Part shown: one piece after another, positions 1 through 8,478 of the stretch
Layout: the number at the start of each line of letters is the position of its first letter
Numbering within the stretch: the stretch's first letter is position 1
NCBI GenBank assembly: GCA_020722815.1
Contig: DYKB01000005.1
Coordinates: 8,270 to 72,269, forward strand
Length of the DNA stretch: 64,000 bases
Direction of reading: 5' to 3'
Source: Caldithrix sp.
Lineage (GTDB): Bacteria; Zhuqueibacterota; Zhuqueibacteria; Thermofontimicrobiales; Sulfurfontimicrobiaceae
Program-made: the position numbers and the translations under genes
The notes under the pieces: model-generated
Databases searched by the model: none
What the model saw: the letters and a program-made list of their open reading frames with translations, nothing else
Told to the model about the DNA's origin: nothing

Positions 1-1563
1 GGCAGTGGCACAACTGCTTACATCGCAGAGCAATGGGGTCGTCGCTGGATAACGATTGATACCAGCCGGGTGGCGATTTCTTTAGCACGCCAGCGTATTC
101 TTACTTCCATCCATCCACATTATAAAGTCAAAAACGGAAATGGCAATGGCCTCTCAACCTCAGCCAATCCCGGCAATGGTTTTATTTACAAAACCGTTCC
201 GCATATCACACTGAAAAGCATTGCCCAAAACGTGGGTCTGGATAGCATCTTTGCCAAACACCAACCCATTCTGGATGAGAAATTGAAAGCCCTGAATCAG
301 GCGCTCGCCCAGGTAACTCCCGAATTGCGGCAGCGGCTGACTTACAAATTGCTGGAAAAAGAGAAACGCGAGGGCAAGAAAGCTATTACGGATGCCGACC
401 GCCGGCGCTGGAATCTCCCCAAAGAAGCGTGGCAGGAATGGGAAGTACCCTTTGATACCGAGGCAGAGTGGCCGGAGTCATTGAAATCAGCCTTGCTGGC
501 CTATCGTCAGACCTGGCGCGCCAAAATGGATGAGGTGAATGCCTGTATCGCCGCCAATGCCGAGCCGGAAGAGCTGGTCGATCAGCCCGAGGTGGTGAAA
601 GGCGTGGTGCGGGTGGCGGGTCCCTTTACCGTGGAAGCGGTTATGCCGGCCGAAGAGAATCTGGAAAGCCCCATTGGCGGCGAACCCGATGATCTGGAGA
701 CGTTTACCGAATCCCCGGTTTCCGAAATTCCCCCTGAAAATGAACCCGCCAACGTGGAGGCGTACCTCGACACCATGCTGCGGCTGATCCGGGCCGATGG
801 CGTGCGTTTTCCCAACAACAAAGTGCTGCAATTCAGCCGGCTGGAGCCATTTCAGGGCGAATATTTACACGCCGAAGGCGAATGGGAAACGGAAGCGGGC
901 ACAACCCATCGGGTGGCGGTCTCGTTTGGGCCCCAGTTTGGCCCCGTGACGGCCTATCAGGTGGAAGCGGTGTTGCCCATTGCGGCCCGACGCGGCTTCG
1001 ATGATGTGATCTTTGCGGGTTTCTCGTTCGATGGCGCGGCGCAGGCCATTATTCAGGATGATCCCAATCCCAAAATCCGCTGTCATCTGGCCCATATCCG
1101 GCCGGATGTGAATATGGGCAATCTCCTGAAAGAAACGCCGAGCAGCCAACTATTCACTGTGTTTGGGAGTCCCCGTACGCAACTCAAAGGTCCCAATGCC
1201 GCAGGCGAGTATACCATTGAAATGGAAGGCGTGGATATTTATAATCCGGTGGATAATGTTATTTTACCAACCAATGCGGATAAAGTCGCGGCCTGGTTTC
1301 TGGATACCGATTATGACGGCCGGACGTTTTGCATCACCCAGGCGTTTTTCCCGGACCGGAGCGCCTGGGACAAGCTGAGCCGGGCGTTAAAAGGCGTCAT
1401 CGATGAAGCGCGCTTCGAAGCTCTGAGAGGAACCACTTCCCTGCCCTTCATCCCCGGCAAGTACCAACGGGTGGCGGTGAAGGTGATTGACCCGCGCGGG
1501 AATGAGGTGATGAGTATTCATCGCATTGGTAAAAATTATGTATCAACTGACGGGGGAAAATAA
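1..1563 (+). CDS. Site-specific DNA methyltransferase (Mod-like), 3' part, 5'-truncated by window edge
   Basis: The reading frame is open from base 1, so the gene starts upstream of the window; a GTG at 70 is only an internal codon. The first visible residues are GSGTT followed by a G-R-R-W-I-x-I-D stretch. This is the AdoMet-binding motif I (FxGxGTT) that lies near the C-terminal side of the catalytic domain in beta-class N6-adenine/N4-cytosine methyltransferases. The remaining roughly 490 residues form a long C-terminal region, probably for target recognition or partner contact. The stop overlaps the start of the next gene by one base (TAATG), so it is translationally coupled to the restriction subunit. 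It would methylate the host copy of the recognition site. Base composition is clearly G+C-richer than the core genes in this window, as expected for a transferred restriction-modification cassette. The catalytic DPPY-type motif lies outside the window. Confidence 0.85.
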   Translation, partial: GSGTTAYIAEQWGRRWITIDTSRVAISLARQRILTSIHPHYKVKNGNGNGLSTSANPGNGFIYKTVPHITLKSIAQNVGLDSIFAKHQPILDEKLKALNQALAQVTPELRQRLTYKLLEKEKREGKKAITDADRRRWNLPKEAWQEWEVPFDTEAEWPESLKSALLAYRQTWRAKMDEVNACIAANAEPEELVDQPEVVKGVVRVAGPFTVEAVMPAEENLESPIGGEPDDLETFTESPVSEIPPENEPANVEAYLDTMLRLIRADGVRFPNNKVLQFSRLEPFQGEYLHAEGEWETEAGTTHRVAVSFGPQFGPVTAYQVEAVLPIAARRGFDDVIFAGFSFDGAAQAIIQDDPNPKIRCHLAHIRPDVNMGNLLKETPSSQLFTVFGSPRTQLKGPNAAGEYTIEMEGVDIYNPVDNVILPTNADKVAAWFLDTDYDGRTFCITQAFFPDRSAWDKLSRALKGVIDEARFEALRGTTSLPFIPGKYQRVAVKVIDPRGNEVMSIHRIGKNYVSTDGGK

Positions 1564-4500
1564 TGCCTGATCCAAAAGCGAACGCCATCCCGATTCAGCC
1601 GGTAGAGAAGCCTATTCTGTGTAATCCGTATGAGGAACCAACGGAACACTGGATTTACGACACCCAAACCGGTGAGCCTTCCATTATGACCGGGCGGCGG
1701 CCGGCGAGCTATTGGTACAAAACGCAGAAAACCGGCAGTACGCAGATGAAGATGTTTGCCGAAGAGGAACGGGACGACCTGCCCCTGGTCAATGTTCTGC
1801 GGGATGATATCCGGCGCTGGCGCGGTTCGGGCTACGAGGGTGCCACACCCATTAGCAAACAGTTGTTAGCCCATTGGCTGCGAAGCGACCGGGCGCGAAG
1901 ACTCTTTTTCTGCCAGCAGGAAGCAGTGGAGACGATCATCTATCTCAATGAAATATTGGCGGCGGGCAAAAAACCGCGCTGGAACACCAAACTCAGCAGC
2001 GAGGATTATCAGCGCCTGGCCCGTGGTGAGCGGCCTTCGTTTGTGACCGATCTCAAATTAACGGTTTATCCCGCTCTGATTGACCAGCCAAATGAAAAAA
2101 ACCTGGCGCCGCTGACCCGGTACGGCTGTAGAATGGCGACGGGCAGTGGCAAAACCGTGGTGATGGCCATGGTGATTGCCTGGGCCTTTTGTAATCGCGG
2201 GCGTTCCGGGGATGAACGTTTTCCTGGTGCAGCGCTGGTGGTTTGCCCCAATTTGACTATCAGGGAACGCCTGCAGGTGCTGCGTCATGAGAACGAAGAT
2301 AACTATTATCAGAAATTCGATCTGGTTCCTTCCCAGCTGCTGCCGGAACTGAAGAAAGGCCGGGTGCTGATTACCAACTGGCACCTGTTTGCGCCGGAAT
2401 CGCCGCATGTGGAAGGGGGAAAAAGCTACACGGTGGTGAACAAAGGTGAAGAGCGCCCGGAGGCGTTTGCCCGGCGCGTGTTAGGCGATCTGTATGAAAA
2501 AGCGCCGGTGATGGTGCTGAACGATGAAGGGCATCACGCCTATCGGCCGGCGTCGGTTGAGGAGGAAAAGAAATTAAGCGCCGATGAAAAGAAAGAGCGT
2601 GAAGAGGCAACGGTGTGGGTTTCCGGCCTGGATCGTATGCAACAAGCCTGTGGCATCCGTTTTTGTATGGATTTATCGGCTACGCCTTTTTATTTACAGG
2701 GCAGCGGTTATATCGAAGGTTCGCCATTTCCCTGGATTGTAAGTGATTTTGGATTGGTGGACGCCATCGAATCGGGTATTGTCAAAATTCCGCGGCTGCC
2801 CGTGAGTGATAACACCGGCCGACCGGAGCCCAAATATTTCCAGCTGTACCGGCAAATTCAGGAACATCTGCAGCCCGGTGAAAAGCTGCCCGGTGGTAAA
2901 CCCAAACCGGAGGTGGTATGGCGGGAAGCGGAGGATGCGCTGATTACGCTGGCGGGTCAATGGAAAGAACGGTTTGAATATATCCAGCAAGCCAGTCCGG
3001 AAAAAGAGCAGATTCCGCCGGTGATGATCATTGTGTGTGATAACACGGATGTGGCGGAGCTTTTTTTCAAGAATATTTCAGGCGAAGAAACCATCGAGGT
3101 CGTCAACGAAGCGGATGCGGACGATGAAGACGAAAACCAGCCGGCCCGCGCCCGCAAGAAGAAACCAAAAATGAAAGTCGCTTACGGAAAGGGCAAGCTC
3201 TTTTCCGACTTTTTCTCGAATCGGGAGCAATTGCGGGCGACGTTGCGGATTGATTCGAAGCTATTGGCGGAAGCGGAGAGCGATGATCCCAAAACGACGC
3301 GTAAAGAGGCCGGGGATGCGCTGCGGGAAATCGTGGATACGATTGGTAAACCGGGCAAACCGGGCGAAAAGATTCGCTGTGTGGTCTCGGTGCAGATGCT
3401 GAATGAAGGCTGGGACGCCAACAATGTGACGCATATTCTGGGGCTGCGGGCGTTTGACAGTCAGCTCCTCTGCGAACAGGTCGTGGGCCGCGGCCTGAGA
3501 CGGATGGATTACACACCAGATCCGGCCACTGGTAAGCTGACCGAAGAATATGTCGATGTGTATGGGATTCCCTTTTCGGTAATCCCCTTCAAAGGCCGGC
3601 CAAAGAATAAACCAGCGCCGGAAGATAAACCCAAAAATCACGTGCGGTCGCTGCCGGAGCGGGCGCACTTCGAGATTCGTTTTCCGGTGGTGGAGCGGTA
3701 CGTGTTCGCCCTGAGGGGAAATCTGATTAAGGCCGATGTTTCCAGGATGGAAAAGCTGGTACTTGAACCTTCGCGGACGCCCACGGCTGTATTTGTAAAA
3801 CCGCAGGTGGGCTATCAAACTGGCCGGCCGTCGCTGGCTGGCAAGCTGGAGTATACCGAGCAGGATCGGGAGCAGTATTATCGTTCGGTGCACATTCAGA
3901 CCATCAAGTTTGAGATTGCCCGACAGGTGGTGACACTGCTCTGCACGGGCATGGGCAATGGCAAGGCGCGATTGAAATTGCAATCCCGGCATCAGCTTTT
4001 TCCCCAGGTGTTGCGGCTGGTGGATGAATACGTAAAACAGAAAGTGAATTTTCACGGCTGTCATCCCAGCGAGTTGGGGCTTGAAATCTATATTCAGCCG
4101 ACGGTGGAACGGCTGCTGAGCGCCATTGAACCGGATGACCAACAGGGAGAACCACCGTTGCTGCCGGTGCTGAACCAATATAAACCCATTGGTAGCACTG
4201 CTGAAGTGGATTTTAAAACAACCAAACCCGTTATTCCCACGCGAAAAAGTCAGATTAATGCAGTGGTCGCTGATACCAATTCGTGGGAACAGATTGCCAG
4301 TTTCAAACTGGAAGAATCGCCACTTGTGGTAAGCTATGCCCGTAATAACCACCTGGAACTCACTATTCCTTACGAGTTCTTCGGCATCAATCACAGTTAT
4401 GAACCGGACTTTCTGGTGAAGCTGAAAAATGAAGTCACGGTGATTCTGGAAGTCAAAGGTTATGAAGAGGAACAAACCCGCGCCAAACACCAGGCCGCCC

Positions 4501-4607
4501 GGCGCTGGGTAGCGGCGGTGAATCATTGGGGGAAGCTGGGCAAGTGGGCGTTTTGGGTGTGTCGGGATCCGCAGATGCTGGAGGAGGAATTGGGGAGGAT
4601 TGTTTAA
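1563..4607 (+). CDS. Type III-like restriction endonuclease, DEAD/DEAH helicase with C-terminal PD-(D/E)xK nuclease
   Basis: This 1014-residue protein is a superfamily 2 translocase-nuclease, the restriction partner of the upstream methyltransferase. Visible motifs in order are Walker A GSGKT at residues 194-198, a DEGH Walker B box at 321-324, a SATPF motif III shortly after, a motif V region with NEGWD, and motif VI (QVVGRGLRR) starting near residue 639. Near the C-terminus P948-D949 followed by E963-V-K965 forms a PD-(D/E)xK endonuclease core. Size and layout fit the BPTD_3080-like branch of type III-like restriction enzymes; assignment to that family is from memory. The ATG overlaps the methyltransferase stop, and no other ATG is as well placed. 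It is complete, with no frameshift. A near copy of its last 77 bases recurs at 6401-6477. Confidence 0.88.
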   Translation: MPDPKANAIPIQPVEKPILCNPYEEPTEHWIYDTQTGEPSIMTGRRPASYWYKTQKTGSTQMKMFAEEERDDLPLVNVLRDDIRRWRGSGYEGATPISKQLLAHWLRSDRARRLFFCQQEAVETIIYLNEILAAGKKPRWNTKLSSEDYQRLARGERPSFVTDLKLTVYPALIDQPNEKNLAPLTRYGCRMATGSGKTVVMAMVIAWAFCNRGRSGDERFPGAALVVCPNLTIRERLQVLRHENEDNYYQKFDLVPSQLLPELKKGRVLITNWHLFAPESPHVEGGKSYTVVNKGEERPEAFARRVLGDLYEKAPVMVLNDEGHHAYRPASVEEEKKLSADEKKEREEATVWVSGLDRMQQACGIRFCMDLSATPFYLQGSGYIEGSPFPWIVSDFGLVDAIESGIVKIPRLPVSDNTGRPEPKYFQLYRQIQEHLQPGEKLPGGKPKPEVVWREAEDALITLAGQWKERFEYIQQASPEKEQIPPVMIIVCDNTDVAELFFKNISGEETIEVVNEADADDEDENQPARARKKKPKMKVAYGKGKLFSDFFSNREQLRATLRIDSKLLAEAESDDPKTTRKEAGDALREIVDTIGKPGKPGEKIRCVVSVQMLNEGWDANNVTHILGLRAFDSQLLCEQVVGRGLRRMDYTPDPATGKLTEEYVDVYGIPFSVIPFKGRPKNKPAPEDKPKNHVRSLPERAHFEIRFPVVERYVFALRGNLIKADVSRMEKLVLEPSRTPTAVFVKPQVGYQTGRPSLAGKLEYTEQDREQYYRSVHIQTIKFEIARQVVTLLCTGMGNGKARLKLQSRHQLFPQVLRLVDEYVKQKVNFHGCHPSELGLEIYIQPTVERLLSAIEPDDQQGEPPLLPVLNQYKPIGSTAEVDFKTTKPVIPTRKSQINAVVADTNSWEQIASFKLEESPLVVSYARNNHLELTIPYEFFGINHSYEPDFLVKLKNEVTVILEVKGYEEEQTRAKHQAARRWVAAVNHWGKLGKWAFWVCRDPQMLEEELGRIV

Positions 4608-4613
4608 ATTTGA

Positions 4614-4646
4614 ATGTGACCTTCACCTGAGAGGTAACGGTCACAT
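4614..4646. repeat. Palindrome after the restriction operon
   Basis: A two-step hairpin: ATGTGACC pairs with GGTCACAT, and inside it ACCT pairs with AGGT around a GAG loop. It starts six bases after the stop of the restriction gene. There is no U-run, so it is not a typical intrinsic terminator. A related palindrome carrying the same GTCACCT core follows the UvrD-like gene at 10486-10520. Confidence 0.6.
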
Positions 4647-4739
4647 CAGGGCAAAGAATTCATGAGCTAAATGATTGTTGAATAAAGTCTACATTAATTT
4701 GGAACTTGATTGAATTAAAGAAATTAAATATATCATTCA

Positions 4740-4894
4740 CTACCGTACACTTTTTATAAATCATCTTTAACCACGCTTGTGACCCTCACCCCAACCCTCT
4801 CCCAAAGGGAGAGGGCGTAGCTATTCCCTCTCCCCTTTGGGGAGAAGGTTAGGGTGAGGGGTCAGATTTGGCGATTTTAAAAAGTGTACGGTAG
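4740..4894. mobile_element. 155-bp MITE-like element, family A
   Basis: The ends are a perfect 16-bp inverted repeat, CTACCGTACACTTTTT and its complement. The interior holds a second long palindrome built from GACCCTCACCCCAACC and a run of CTCTCCC/GGGAGAG. There is no coding capacity. A second copy with the same ends lies at 22103-22559, enlarged by a nested insertion. The rest of the 4608-4992 gap shows nothing else recognisable. Confidence 0.8.
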
Positions 4895-4992
4895 CAAAAA
4901 TATATCAAACGAATCGCCAATTATGATATATCAATGAACGACCTTACCGGTTAAAAAAAATAACTGAATCCTCAATTTTGTAGGAGTACTTG

Positions 4993-5214
4993 ATGAGCGT
5001 AACGTTAGCTTTAAACGTTGATCAATTAAAAACATTAATTGGACAATGCAATCTCGAAGAAAAGATTGAATTAATCCGCTACCTCGAAAAAGAAACTTTC
5101 GAATCCAGATTCCGACGACTGCTAAAAAATTTGCAGACCGATGAATTGACATTTGAAGAGATTACGCAGGAAGTTGAAAACATCAGGCAGAAACATTATG
5201 AAAAAACCAATTAG
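4993..5214 (+). CDS. Antitoxin-like small protein paired with PIN toxin
   Basis: A 73-residue protein encoded directly upstream of, and overlapping by 17 bases, a PIN-domain gene. The start is the ATG at 4993, which has AGGAG six bases upstream; a TTG one codon earlier is less well placed. The sequence is rich in Glu and Lys and predicted helical, with ELIRYLEKE and a distal EEITQEVENIRQ helix. It resembles the small helical antitoxins of VapBC-type and PIN-family pairs. The expected role is to bind and neutralise the toxin and probably to repress the operon. The family is inferred from context and composition, not from a recognised motif. Confidence 0.7.
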   Translation: MSVTLALNVDQLKTLIGQCNLEEKIELIRYLEKETFESRFRRLLKNLQTDELTFEEITQEVENIRQKHYEKTN

Positions 5215-5614
5215 GATTGTCATCGATACAAATGTCTGGATAAGCTACCTCATCGGTCAATCGCTGGCTAATCTAACAGACAACATATTCACTGAAAGAG
5301 TTAAAATTTTATTTAGTGATGAATTATTGGCCGAGTTGATTGAAATCTTATATCGTCCCCGGTTTGCAAAATATTTTTCTTCAGATGCAATTCAGGAATT
5401 GTTGTCACTGATTGATGCCAGGGGCGAAAATATTATAATACGAAATCACGTTAATATCTGCCGTGATAAAAAAGATAATTTTATCCTTGATCTCTGTCTG
5501 AACGGAAAAGCTGATTATTTAGTGACGGGGGACGATGATTTATTGGTGTTGAACCCTTTCCAACAGACACAAATAATTGATTATCGCACATTTGAAAAAA
5601 TAATTTTTCCGTAA
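5198..5614 (+). CDS. PIN-domain toxin (putative toxin-antitoxin RNase)
   Basis: A 138-residue PIN-fold protein. The start is taken at the ATG at 5198, which gives the normal PIN N-terminus IRIVIDTNVW with the first catalytic Asp at residue 10. An upstream in-frame ATG at 5153 lies inside the antitoxin gene and would add a non-family extension. The acidic residues that bind Mg/Mn in PIN RNases are visible: the Asp of IDTN, the Glu of LLAELIEIL, and the Asp pairs of RDKKDNFILD and TGDDDLL. It matches the family of putative toxin components with a PIN domain (about 135-150 residues). The expected activity is endoribonuclease cleavage of cellular RNA. The 17-base overlap with the antitoxin indicates coupling. 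Confidence 0.85.
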   Translation: MKKPIRIVIDTNVWISYLIGQSLANLTDNIFTERVKILFSDELLAELIEILYRPRFAKYFSSDAIQELLSLIDARGENIIIRNHVNICRDKKDNFILDLCLNGKADYLVTGDDDLLVLNPFQQTQIIDYRTFEKIIFP

Positions 5615-5660
5615 AGCGCAGGCATATTTTTTTTATCAGACATTTATCCCGTTATGGTTT

Positions 5661-5885
5661 ATGAAGGTAGGAGGTTTTCTGAATAACAATTTACCCGTAT
5701 TTATCGATGATGACCTGTTAAGACAAGCCGCACAAATCGCACTTAAAAAAAATACGACGGTAGCGGCGTTGATTCAAAATTTTTTAAAGGAATTAATTGC
5801 GAACGAAAAGCATCAAAAGGATCAAATTGCGGCTGAATTGGAATTGTTATTTGATAGCTCAAGTACAACAACGTTAAGTTCTTAA
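5661..5885 (+). CDS. Orphan antitoxin-like protein, possible ribbon-helix-helix
   Basis: The 74-codon frame encodes a segment of the type VFIDDDLLRQAAQIALKKN-T-T-VAALIQNFL, which reads like a ribbon-helix-helix antitoxin (beta strand, helix, turn, helix). No toxin gene follows; next comes 0.5 kb of repeats. The start is uncertain: a perfect TAGGAGG (5668-5674) sits inside the frame, just after the ATG at 5661. True translation may therefore begin at a non-ATG codon such as CTG at 5679, or the native start has mutated. It could be the surviving half of a decayed toxin-antitoxin pair, or act as antitoxin to the upstream PIN toxin. Confidence 0.5.
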   Translation: MKVGGFLNNNLPVFIDDDLLRQAAQIALKKNTTVAALIQNFLKELIANEKHQKDQIAAELELLFDSSSTTTLSS

Positions 5886-5920
5886 ATTTAAAGTTAAATC
5901 TTTTTATTGAAGAAGAAATA

Positions 5921-6253
5921 AACGCAGAGACGCTGAGGCCGTAGAAATTCGTAGCGGAAATTCATTGACAGTCAACCTGACCATAGAAATGATAAATCGA
6001 TAACCATTGAATAGAACTCTTGCTAAAATTAAGGAAAAATTTATAGCCGGAAATTCCATAATAAATTAGCGGCATTTTTAAATCCCTGAAACCACGAAAA
6101 GCACGAAAGACACGAAATGAAAAGCTTTTTTTCATGTTTTTGGTGCCTTTCGTGGTCAATTTTATAATTTGTCATGCCATTTAGAATTGTCGGTATAAAT
6201 AAAATTGCCTTTATTTGAGCTGTTTTTCTCTGCGTCCTCTGCGCCACTGCGTT
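5921..6253. repeat. Nested long inverted repeat
   Basis: The outer arms begin AACGCAGAGACGCTGAGG at 5921 and end with the complementary CTCTGCGCC-type sequence at 6228-6253. Inside lies a second palindrome, 6091-6156, built from ACCACGAAAAGCACGAAA and its complement. Similar arms, weaker, occur around 37370-37560. No ORF of substance is present. This accounts for most of the gap between the orphan antitoxin and the nuclease gene. Confidence 0.65.
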
Positions 6254-6400
6254 AAAAAATTTTTCTGTTTTTTCAACTTTGCGTTGTAATCGTAGTTTCC
6301 TTTTTAAATGCTATGCTCACGCGCAGGTTTATTTATTCAAAGGCCCTTCCAGTTCTAAAGAACATCCGTTTAATCCACGATGTCCATAATGAATAATGAA

Positions 6401-6477
6401 GGGGGAAGCTGGGAAAATGCCAATTTCAGGTGTGTCGGGATCCGCAGATGCTGGGGGAGGAATTGGGGAGGGTGGTA
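6401..6477 (+). pseudogene. Relic of the 3' end of a restriction helicase-nuclease gene
   Basis: These 77 bases align without gaps to 4528-4604, the last codons of the restriction gene; I count 65 identities, with the second half almost identical. The stop codon region has diverged, and the relic reads on into spurious codons before the nuclease ATG at 6546. It is best read as the tail of a second, mostly deleted restriction gene, or as a recombination scar left by duplication of the island. Confidence 0.7.
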
Positions 6478-6545
6478 ATGGATGCGAGCCGGGATTTAAG
6501 AGAGTGAATTCACTTTGTTTATTTAACAAAAAGAAAGATAATTGT

Positions 6546-7733
6546 ATGAAACTCCGGGAAATCAGGATCAAAAATTTTCGCTGTTTGCAAGACATTACCC
6601 TTCCAATAGATGATACGACCATCCTGGTTGGTGCGAACAATTCCGGGAAAACGGCACTGCTCGATGCATTGAAGCTTGCCTTGCCACGCAATGTGAGTGG
6701 CCGCACGAATCCATTTGAGGAATATGACTATTTTATGGCAAGCGAAAGTGACTCCCCGCAGAACAGCGCAGGCATTGAAATCGAGCTCTGGTTTCGTGAG
6801 GCTCAGCCTGATGACTGGCCTGATTCCCTGACTCAATCGCTCAACGAGATTATTCAAACCGAACCTGATACGGATATAGATGCCATTGGATTGCGGCTCA
6901 GCAGTAAATTTGATCAATTTTCAAAAGAAACGCTAACGAAATGGGAATTTCTGACCCTTGATGGTCAACTATTGGGAGGGAAAGGCGCCAGTTCAGGAAA
7001 TTTAGCCAAATTTTTAGCTTATATTCGGATCTTTTATTTATCGGCCCTGCGCGACGCCGAGGATGAATTTTCACCCCGATCTTCCCGTTCTCAATTCTGG
7101 CGACACATTCTCCGGGATTTAAAGATTCCCGAAGAACAGCGAAACGCATTGGGAGTGGAATTAGAAAAGCTGAATCAGGAGCTATTAAACGCAGATCCAC
7201 GATTAAAGCAGGTAAGCGAAGTCCTGGATAAAGTTCAGCAGCTTTTTGTAATGACAGCCGGACAGCAGACGTCGATTCAGGCTCTGCCCCTGAAACCGTG
7301 GGAATTACTTTCGAAATCAGAAGTTGTGATGAAAAATCCGGGCACTGAGATCAATTTTCCGCTATCAAAATTTGGACAGGGGATGCAGAGCCTTGCGGTT
7401 CTTTTTTTATTCCAGGCTTATATTGAAGTCCTGCTGAAACCATCCTTTCAGCCAGAAACAGCGGCGATATTGGCCTTGGAAGAACCGGAAGCGCATCTCC
7501 ATCCTCAGGCGACCCGATTATTGGCTGCAAACTTGAGTGCAATTAAAAGCCAGAAAATCATCACCAGTCATTCACCTTTCTTTATTCAGGAAATTCCTTT
7601 TACACATATCCGCATGTTTCGTCGTGAGGGGAATTCCTCAAAAGTATTTTACATCAAGCGGGCGTACCCGGTCAAGCTTCCAAATGAACAAAAGCTTGCT
7701 GAATTTTGTAAAAAGAATACAAAATATCAATAG
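6546..7733 (+). CDS. OLD-family nuclease, ATPase part (GajA-like N-terminal fragment)
   Basis: This is the ABC-type ATPase half of an OLD-family (overcoming lysogenization defect) nuclease, 395 residues to the amber codon at 7731. The start is the ATG at 6546, giving the family N-terminus KLREIRIKNFRCLQDI; upstream codons derive from the restriction-gene relic. Walker A is GANNSGKT at residues 29-36. Walker B is LALEEPEAHLHP with the acidic pair at 312-313. A switch His lies at 342 in ITSHSPFF. In Gabija GajA and class 2 OLD proteins this domain is fused to a TOPRIM nuclease. Here the TOPRIM region follows in the same frame after a single TAG, with no other stop between. It may be a genuine split protein, a decayed gene, or a readthrough product. 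Confidence 0.8.
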   Translation: MKLREIRIKNFRCLQDITLPIDDTTILVGANNSGKTALLDALKLALPRNVSGRTNPFEEYDYFMASESDSPQNSAGIEIELWFREAQPDDWPDSLTQSLNEIIQTEPDTDIDAIGLRLSSKFDQFSKETLTKWEFLTLDGQLLGGKGASSGNLAKFLAYIRIFYLSALRDAEDEFSPRSSRSQFWRHILRDLKIPEEQRNALGVELEKLNQELLNADPRLKQVSEVLDKVQQLFVMTAGQQTSIQALPLKPWELLSKSEVVMKNPGTEINFPLSKFGQGMQSLAVLFLFQAYIEVLLKPSFQPETAAILALEEPEAHLHPQATRLLAANLSAIKSQKIITSHSPFFIQEIPFTHIRMFRREGNSSKVFYIKRAYPVKLPNEQKLAEFCKKNTKYQ

Positions 7734-7769
7734 AATGAAAGTAATTCCATCCTCACCGTCAATGGCCGG

Positions 7770-8477
7770 ATGGAACAAAATGAATTTCGGGAGCTACTAA
7801 CCATTTACGCACAGCAACGAGAAATCCATGCTGCAATTAAAATGGTCTACGAAGAATCCCAATTTTTTCTCAGCAATCAAGATTTGTCTGATCTGGAGAT
7901 GTATGCGAAACGGATTCGGGGTGAAGTGCTCTTTGCACGTGCCTGGCTTTTATGTGAAGGACAATGCGAATATTTGCTGTTACGTTACTTTGCGGAAGTG
8001 CTAAAGAAACCTCTCGACCAGGTTGGTGTCACCATTATCGATTTTCAAAACAATGGTTCACCGGGTGCTTTTGCAGCGCTGGCAAAGGCGTTTCAAATTC
8101 CCTGGATGATGACCTGTGATGCCGACGCGGCCGGGAAAGAATTTATTGAACCGGTAAAAAAACGAGGCGTTAAGCCTGAAGAAATTAACCAGTTGATACA
8201 TCCATTACCAGAAGATGGAACCGATTTGGAATTATTTCTGATTAAAAATGGCTTTTTTCATGAATATATGGAAATAATCGCGGCAAAAAACGTAAAATTA
8301 AATTATAAACCGGGCGATGCGGGTTTTAATGAAGCGCTCGCATCAATTTTACGAAAGGATAAAACAGGCTATATGTTGGCATTGATTGAAAAATTAAGAG
8401 CCAGAGGGAACCAGGCCACAAGGATACCTAATTTTTTTGTAAAACTTATAAATAATATCACCAATAAGGCATTATAA
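7770..8477 (+). CDS. OLD-family nuclease, TOPRIM part (GajA-like C-terminal fragment)
   Basis: The 235-residue product carries the TOPRIM nuclease domain that belongs C-terminal to the preceding ATPase. The Glu of LLCEGQCEYLLL aligns with the TOPRIM glutamate, and CDADAAG gives the DxD metal site; numbered through the amber codon these are E471, D525 and D527. The frame is the same as the ATPase frame and is open from 7734, so it continues upstream of the ATG at 7770. That ATG has no Shine-Dalgarno sequence, which argues against efficient independent initiation. Joined, the two parts make about 642 residues, the usual size of an OLD/Gabija nuclease. It ends two bases before the start of the UvrD-like helicase. 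Confidence 0.78.
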   Translation: MEQNEFRELLTIYAQQREIHAAIKMVYEESQFFLSNQDLSDLEMYAKRIRGEVLFARAWLLCEGQCEYLLLRYFAEVLKKPLDQVGVTIIDFQNNGSPGAFAALAKAFQIPWMMTCDADAAGKEFIEPVKKRGVKPEEINQLIHPLPEDGTDLELFLIKNGFFHEYMEIIAAKNVKLNYKPGDAGFNEALASILRKDKTGYMLALIEKLRARGNQATRIPNFFVKLINNITNKAL

Positions 8478-8478
8478 G

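Noticed and set aside
3261-4526. 421-codon minus-strand open frame inside the restriction gene
   Set aside because: It lies wholly antisense to a gene with clear motifs, and its sequence is rich in His, Arg and Phe without any recognisable domain; it is a G+C-driven shadow.
4740-4894. CRISPR array
   Set aside because: Repeats here and elsewhere in the window are inverted or single pairs, not regularly spaced direct repeats with unique spacers, and no cas genes are present.
7731-7733. Genome-wide UAG recoding as the cause of the nuclease interruption
   Set aside because: The helicase gene immediately downstream and the ThuA-like gene both end normally at TAG, so UAG acts as a stop in this genome.
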